64,000 nt of DNA. Source: Buxus sempervirens (taxonomy: Eukaryota; Streptophyta; Magnoliopsida; Buxales; Buxaceae). Where the stretch lies: assembly GCA_947561395.2 (NCBI GenBank), contig OX387189.1:27342329-27406328 (forward strand), read 5' to 3'. Numbering within the stretch: position 1 is the first letter of the stretch; each line of letters starts with the position of its first letter. A program made the translations under genes and the position numbers. The notes beneath the pieces are model-generated. The model was not told the DNA's origin, did no database searches, and saw only the letters and a program-made list of their open reading frames with translations. Positions 58,219 through 64,000 of this stretch are shown here, in pieces.

Positions 58219-60669
58219 GCGCATTGTTCCAGGCATGAAAGCCCTTCCTTTTCCCCCACCTTGCTCCCCAAACCCTAAACACTTTTCTTTTGCCTATTCT
58301 ACCCCCACTTTCCTTTCTTCTTCTTCTTCATTTTTCACCCAAGCAAGAAGAGAGGAGCTGCTGTTGGTGGCTAAAGGAGGAGCTCCAGCCACTTCATTTG
58401 TCTCAAGGAGGCTCGAATACACCTTTCTAGGATTCAAATCCCTCAAGGTAATGTTCCCTCATACATTTTGTATCATATATATGAAAATGGGTCCTTTTGC
58501 ATGAAGTCTAGAAAAGTGTTGTTTTTATTCCGTTTTAAGCTATTCCTCCACATGATCTTCATGCACTTGCTCTCCGTTTTGCCATGAGAAAGTCTCCAAG
58601 GGTGAGGTAGGTCTCATGTGCGACCCCATGAGAGCATAGATGATGTTTGCACACACTTTAAGGGTTTCTCAAGCCACTATTTTGTAAAGCTTTGATGATT
58701 TCAGGAGGGAGCATGTTCCCTCCCATTTGTGCTATCTTTTTATACCCCTACATAACCCCCCTCTCTTCCCTTCTTAAAGTTTTTTTAGGTTGGGTGAGTA
58801 TGTCAAGTTAATGAGATCATGATAAAAGTTACATGTGATAAATGCTAGATTTTTATATAGCTTAGTTGTCCTTTTAAGCTTGCATGAACCCATTATCATG
58901 TTAAGTGCGTGTGCTATTGCTCCGAGGATCATGTGAAAAATCCTTTCTTGCTATTTCCTCCTGTTTTACTATGATTCTTATGCCACTCTAGCCACTGTTT
59001 TGACCTCCTAAGGTCACTCCTACTTGGCCTAGAATAGGTCTTACTTGCATGCTCATCCTTTGCTTACTAGAAACATGTCTTGGTATGTGTATACATCACC
59101 ATCTGGCATGAATCTACATGCGTGGAAATCGAATTTTGGTTCTTAGTTGTCCATTGTTTAGTTAGTTCAATCTTAGCCTGGAAGTGTGTTCTTCAGTTTG
59201 GTATCATCTCATGTATATGCATGCTTGTTTCTGTTGGGGGCAAAGGAACTAAGGTAAGGGATACACAAATCCCTACTCATCTTTGTCTTTGTTTTGGAAA
59301 GGGAGGATATGCTCTTGGTCTCCCTATATGCCCTTTAGTGTTGAAAACCCCTTCTAGAGAAGCCATGTGGCTTCATCTGAACCACCGTGGGCCCACACAG
59401 GGGCCCACGAAAATGCTAGAACACCCCAGAAGACCTAAGAACCCAAGTCCAATGCAAAAATCCGAAAAAACAGCTTCTGTGTGTTGATCTAACAACTCAG
59501 GTCGGATCAACAAGGCCTTATTCGTAACCGGCCAAAGATGCCGGATACACTGATCCTTATGTGTAACCGGCATCTCAGGCCAACTACACTGCCAGATTGC
59601 CTTTTTGCTATTTTGTGTTCTTGTGCTACTTCCTTGATTTGTTTGACCAACCAAGATGAACCAGAAGGGTTTCCGGGTGACCCGGAAACCCAAGATGGGC
59701 CATGGACCGACCCGGTCCAATTTGGTTTCCAGTGGGCCTTCCAACGGGGCCCACTAAGCCCAACCAACTTACTTTTAGTTAAGTAAAGATAATCAAACTG
59801 AACGAGTGGGCCATACCATTGGAGGCCCACCAAAGCCCATTTTTTAAGCATGTTGCTTAGATTTAGGCATGGTTTGGCCGAGACCACGGGTAGGGCCTAT
59901 CGGGCCTACTAAGCCCTTTGAACCCAACAAAGGTTAGGGTTTCCAAACCCTTGGGCTTTCAAGCCTAAGCCCAGGTAAAGGGTCTCAAGCCCAAAGCCTG
60001 GCCCATTTTGGCATAACTAAATAAGATAACTCAAGTCACTTGGCAACCAATTGTGTGGCCCACCCAGGGGCCCACAAAGCAATCCAGACTCACTTTTGCA
60101 TGAAATTGAACTTAATCTCAAAACTTGAACTGCAAATAAAATCAATTCATTGAGCCAAAGCCCAAAAGGCCTCTTAGGCTTAGTCTGAGGCCCACCAGAG
60201 GATACGTGGACCACACTTGGCCCACCAAGGAATCCACGGGCCTTCCAACAGGGCCCGCCCAATCTGACTCACATCACTTTAAGCTAAGAAGATAAAATCA
60301 AGTAAAGGGACCCACACCACTTTGGCGGTCTTGCCAGACTTAACCAAATCAAATGCTGGATTAGAAACCGGGTGAGAAACAAAATTGACTCAAACCAGGA
60401 TGGGACCCGTCATCCGACGGGGTGGACTGGGGTGTCTACGGACTTCCCCAGACCGCAACCGAGACCTTACTTAGAATCTCAAGCCGCAAACCAATCCTTA
60501 ATAGAAAAACTTAGGCACCCTGGTGTATGCTGCATCCCATTAGGCAGTGGCGACTCCAAACAATCCCGAGGCACGCATCATCTTGCTTGCGCCTCGTCGT
60601 ACGACCGAAATCAGGTACGCACATAGTTGGATCAACCTCCTCTTGTACACGGGAGCGACTCCTAGCCAT

Positions 60670-62485
60670 CTACAAGAAATAGGGAAGTGTTTTAACTAAC
60701 AAATTTGTGTTAAATTGTTTATCAGAAATTTTGGTTCTAAAACATTTTATCTTAATCCTAAAAGATCTCTACAATGTTTAATCTCTCCTAATGTGTTGTG
60801 GTTTCAGGATGTATTCCGAAAGGCAAAACAAATACGCAAACACAAAAACAAAACAAACAGACCAATATTGCAGTTTCAGGATATAAAGCCTACTTCAAAG
60901 ACCACCAAGATACCAAAGTATGGTAAATTTGGGTGGTCATGCAAACTGGAGAAGTAACCCGCAAGGCAAAGATTTCCCAAGGATAAGTCATGTAAAGGTC
61001 CTGGTAGTTGGAACACCGCATTGATCAAAAGTGTACTAAAATCAGATCAGGCAGGTTGCAAGAAAAGGAGAAGAATCATAGCATTTGGATCAAATTTGAA
61101 AATGGGCATGTTCCCATCAGAGCATACAATTCAATGTGAAATAAGCAATTCAGTTGAGGTTCACCACCGGCAGGCAATCAAATCTTAAGGAATTGCAGAA
61201 ATTCAGGTCAAGAATTGGCAAGGCAGATTGGGAAGTCATAGCAGAAAAGAAAAAAAAACAGCAACAACAGCGTGGTATTAATATGAAAATTCCATCACCG
61301 TAATCAGAAACATGTGGGGAAGTAAAGACAGATTGAGGCATAAAGTGCATTTGAAAATTTTCACCATCGGCAATCCAGTTCGAGGTGAGCAAAAGCATTG
61401 GAGAAAGACAAAATAAAAATCATACAATTCAGTGTTGTCAAGGCATCACCAAAGCAACAGGCCGCATGTGATCAATGAAATGGAACCATGGATATGCAGT
61501 CAACAATGATGGATTTTTCACAGCAAACAAAGAAGAAAAAAATGTATGCTCGTCCAATGTATGCAGGATTTAACATAGCAAGAGAAAAAATGTATGCTCG
61601 TCCAATGTGTGCAGGGATTTAACATAGCAAAGAAAAAAAAGAAGAAACATGTATGATCACTGACCCGGTTGGATTGACAAAAGCAATGGGGAGATGGAAG
61701 TCTAAGTATGAAGTCGGATTAGCGAAGAACAGGTCGCCGGAGCTCAGAAGAAATCGCTGGAGTAGGTGTGACAGTGTTGGGCAGTGAAATCACCGGAAAT
61801 CAGGAACTAGGGCTTGGCAATAGGCGAACACCGGAGTTGAGTCGAGTTGCCAGAATCAATGGAAGTAGCCGGAGGGAATAAAAGTCGCCGGAGAAGAAGG
61901 AAATCGAGCGTCGCAGTCAGAGGAGACGGAGTCAATATCCGGTGGATTCATTCGGCAAAGAAGAGAAATGGAGAAAGTTTGCAATCGTGCGCGCAGGTCT
62001 TATAACTAGGCGTATTCGACGATTTCTATCGAATACAAATAGATACTTGCATATCCGACCAAATGCATCGTATACAAACAGAAAAAAAAATAGAAAAAAA
62101 AATAGAAAAAAAATAGAAAAAAAAATAGAAAAAAAATAGAAAAAGAAAAGAAAGAGAAAATAGAAAAAAAATAAGAAAAAAAAAGAAGAAAGAAAAAAGA
62201 AGAAAAAAAGAGAGAAGGGATTTATTCATTCAGTTTTTATCTGACATGGTTTGCTGCAAAATCAATGTTTTCAAAAATCTTATTTTGGGCTTAAAATCCA
62301 CTTCATAGCCATGAGAGCTCAGTGGAATTTAAGACAGCTTGGAGATATGCCCCCTTAAAGTTAGGGATTTTTGGCAAATCTCCACCCAAAATTATTTTGC
62401 AAAATTGAACAACCAAGCAAATCAGGGTTAAAGGAAGCGCAATTTGAGTTTGTCTAATCTTTGCAGTTCATTACTTTGCAACTCC
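60670..62485 (+). other. 3' region of + Tat copy, with antisense 5' leader-like part
   Basis: No sense coding is seen. On the minus strand 61930-61690 is GC-richer with many CTCCGGCGA/TTCCGGTGA motifs, like a plant mRNA 5' leader, and lies upstream of the antisense PMD start at 60669 with room for an intron. It also has a short duplication of AAAATGTATGCTCGTCCAAT (61540-61620). The region 62270-62485 resembles 41720 onward in the minus copy. Confidence 0.5.
62077..62220 (+). repeat. A/G-rich microsatellite
   Basis: Units of GAAAAAAAATA (seven or more) pass into GAAAAGAAAGA and GAAGAAAGA runs. It is the counterpart of the T/C run at 42541-42665 in the opposite copy. Confidence 0.9.
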
Positions 62486-62486
62486 C

Positions 62487-62501
62487 GCAAAGAGGGGCAG
62501 T
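62487..62501 (+). other. Polypurine tract of + Tat copy
   Basis: GCAAAGAGGGGCAGT directly precedes the LTR start TGTAGACACC at 62502. It is the same as the tract at 41705-41719 (minus). Confidence 0.88.
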
Positions 62502-63318
62502 TGTAGACACCCCAAATTGCACCTAAAAAGATGAATAATTGGCCAAGATCATTAAAAAGGGTGTTTTTCTTTTGTATCCAATGTAAATTATCGGATAAAG
62601 GCTTTTTCCTGTGTATCCGACATTAATTGTCGGATACAAATTGATTTGTTTGTATTCGACATTTAATGTCGGATACAAGGGGTTTTATTAGTATCTGACT
62701 TGAGTTGCTGGATACTAATATTTTGCTGCAGAAATTGGAAAATTCCAAAAGTTTTTACTTTTTATTGTCTTATCCCTATTCTAAGAGTGGGAATTCCAAG
62801 AAATAGCCTTAAGGTTTAAGTTGGTGGATTCTAGACATCATTTTGTGTCTAGCATTAGGGCACCTCTTACCCTAGCCTTTGCCTATAAATAAGAGGCCCC
62901 TCCTCAAGCAAATGGCCAAGAGTTGGAGATTGAAGAGCTCCAAGCGAAGAAGGGAACCTCTGCCCCATTGCTTCCAGAACCCAGGTAAGTCTTAACCTTC
63001 TTTTACTTTTATGTTCTTAAATTCTAGAATTAGTCTCTTCTTCTTCCTTTCTGTAGAATAATGGCCTGAATGTGTTTGAAACCCCATTCCCTACTCAAAG
63101 TACCTCAAGACTATCTCTAGCTGTAAAACGTGAAGAGAAAGCTAGGGGAAACGAGAATGGGAATGGAACCTTAGTTCTAGAACCCTCTTAATAGCCTATT
63201 GTTGTGTGAAACCCCATTTCCTACTCAAAGTACCTCAAGATTATTTCTAGCCGTAAAAGGTGAAGAGAGAACTAGGGGAAACGAGAATGGGAATAGAACC
63301 TTAGTGATTAGAACCCCT
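62502..63318 (+). mobile_element. Family A LTR, 3' LTR of + Tat copy, 5' part
   Basis: TGTAGACACCCCAAATTGCA, then palindromes (62575-62720), TATA box 62884-62892, a splice donor CCAGGTAAGTC near 62982, and two tandem units (63070-63310). Homology to family A ends near 63318, where family C sequence begins. Confidence 0.85.
62612..62892 (+). promoter_or_regulatory. Palindromes and TATA box of family A LTR
   Basis: At 62612-62638 perfect 11-bp arms TGTATCCGACA and TGTCGGATACA enclose five bases. At 62649-62678 a second palindrome with inner arms CGACATT and AATGTCG surrounds one T. Diverged copies lie on either side (62575, 62690). The TATA box is at 62884-62892. Confidence 0.8.
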
Positions 63319-64000
63319 CTTGATCAAGTGAAATTTGGCCACCTCGCTTTATACCATTGGATAGAGAATCTCGACACGGTTCCAACGCAACTGAGTTTGC
63401 AGGAATCGGGGTTCGGATGAAGGTTCTGCGGGCGGTCAAACTTAAGGAAAAGCCAAGAGTTGACTTTTCCTCGAATTCCGTGCCAAGTACCTAGCTTTAT
63501 ACCATTGGATAGAGAATCTCGACACGGTTCCAACGGAACTGAGTTTGCAGGAATCGGGGTTCGGATGAAGGTTCTGCGGGCGGTCAAACCTAAGCAGAGC
63601 CAAAAGTTGACTTTCTGCTAAAATCCTATCCAGAGGCCTACCCTAGGTCATTGGATAGAGAATCTCGACACGGTTCCAACGCAACTGAGTTTGCAGGAAT
63701 CGGGGTCCGGATGAAGGTTCTGCGGGCGATCAAACCTGAGCAGAGCCAAAAGTTGACTTTCTGCTAAAATCCGATCCGGAGGCCTACCCCTAGGTCATGG
63801 GATGGAGGGCTCCGATACGATTCTAATGAAACTAAGTTTGCCCAGATCGGAGTCCGGATGAAGAAAATATGAGCTGATGAAATTTCCGAGCAGCAAAACC
63901 GGCAATCTGCGCACGTGGCAAAAAGCTGCACACGTGGCGAGTTGCGCAGGAAAATATCTCGGGGATCAAATCCGTAAATATCCAAATATACAAAATATCC
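63319..64000 (+). mobile_element. Family C LTR, 5' part, with four tandem units
   Basis: Four units of about 145-150 bp (starting near 63350, 63500, 63647 and 63790), each with a GGATAGAGAATCTCGACACGG-type opening, CAACTGAGTTTGC and a GGTCAAAC...AAAAGTTGACTTT end. The first three are almost identical and the fourth is diverged. It then runs into the GCACACGTGGC and AAAATATCTCGGGG block seen at 57690-57740. The usual family C start is absent, and the element runs off the right edge. Confidence 0.75.

Larger units (their letters stand above)
57301..60623 (+). mobile_element. Solo family C LTR nested in the antisense PMD gene
   Basis: The start is inferred at TTTTAAGCACCTCATTTTTG by comparison with TGTCAACACCTC; the end is GTACGCACA. 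No clear target duplication is seen. In order: two tandem units (57360-57670), palindromes (57880-58124), TATA box 58132-58140, poly-C 58195-58218, donor-like CTCAAGGTAATG near 58445, hairpins 59480-59590, a GGCCCA-rich zone, and the GGCAGTGGCGACTCC end block. It is very close in sequence to 46834-50182, for example 47870-48260 against 58350-58740. Confidence 0.8.
55061..60669 (-). pseudogene. Antisense plant mobile domain (PMD) gene fossil with introns
   Basis: It is encoded against the + Tat copy. An apparent start MARSRSRVQEEVDP is at 60669; a solo LTR C (57301-60623) splits the first exon. Exon-intron borders look like cellular ones: a donor at about 57192 and an acceptor TTTTAG at about 57111, with more downstream. 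PMD-like pieces: MMEQYFLDTQSFHLPDVELG with DFVMITDIPLAGR (56834-56364), YFRPSPVPGVAEFPVAIRW (about 56080), YLGERLYYQHTGVPR (about 55720), and a coiled-coil tail (55250-55330). PMD proteins act in transposon silencing and development in plants and also occur inside transposable elements. Broken; no repair is implied. Confidence 0.7.

Noticed and set aside
61690-61930. CCGGCGA-rich stretch as a separate host gene promoter
   Set aside because: It fits better as the leader of the antisense PMD gene. No other gene starts nearby on that strand.

Overview
This window looks like plant nuclear DNA, most likely from a dicot with a repeat-rich genome. The evidence is retroelement chemistry: Ty1/copia Tork-type and Ty3/gypsy Tat/Ogre-type coding fossils, LTRs with TG...CA ends and 5-bp target duplications, a PIF/Harbinger-like MITE, and a plant mobile domain (PMD) gene. 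I recognise no intact host gene, tRNA, rRNA or CRISPR. Nearly everything is a nest of transposable-element fossils. The species cannot be read from the sequence.

Layout. 1-9336: a nest of solo or partial LTRs. A + strand gypsy-type LTR (family B) is split by a minus LTR of the same type, which is itself split by a family A LTR; another B LTR runs off the left edge. 9337-11757: AT-rich DNA with nothing recognisable. 11758-23815: a minus-strand gypsy fossil, cut by a 1.1-kb solo LTR and by a copia element (14236-22988). The copia element holds a 3-kb solo LTR B and a 605-bp MITE. 24195-35747: a family C LTR (with two further solo LTRs inside it), then primer site, long repeat-filled leader and gag fossil of a Tat-type element. 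35748-41704: two nearly identical 2.9-kb family A LTRs in inverted orientation, a fold-back of about 6 kb. 41705-52085: minus-strand Tat internal region (polypurine tract, antisense ORF, integrase, dual RNase H, RT, gag side), interrupted by a solo LTR C. 52166-63318: a second Tat copy on the + strand, head to head with the first, ending in a polypurine tract and family A LTR. Between its RT and that LTR it carries an antisense, intron-bearing PMD gene. 63319-64000: the start of another family C LTR with four tandem units.

The Tat-type elements (families A and C) show the same plan. Palindromic hairpin motifs stand upstream of an LTR TATA box, a splice donor follows soon after, and a good splice acceptor lies just before gag. 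The strongest leads are (1) the palindrome cassettes, which keep their place upstream of TATA while their sequence changes from LTR to LTR; (2) the antisense PMD gene with what looks like its own 5' leader; (3) the 6-kb LTR fold-back; and (4) the GGAAA...TTTCC hairpin array in the leader at 33943-34760. Family names for LTRs without an attached internal region are inferences from their ends. All coding remnants of LTR elements are treated as fossils.
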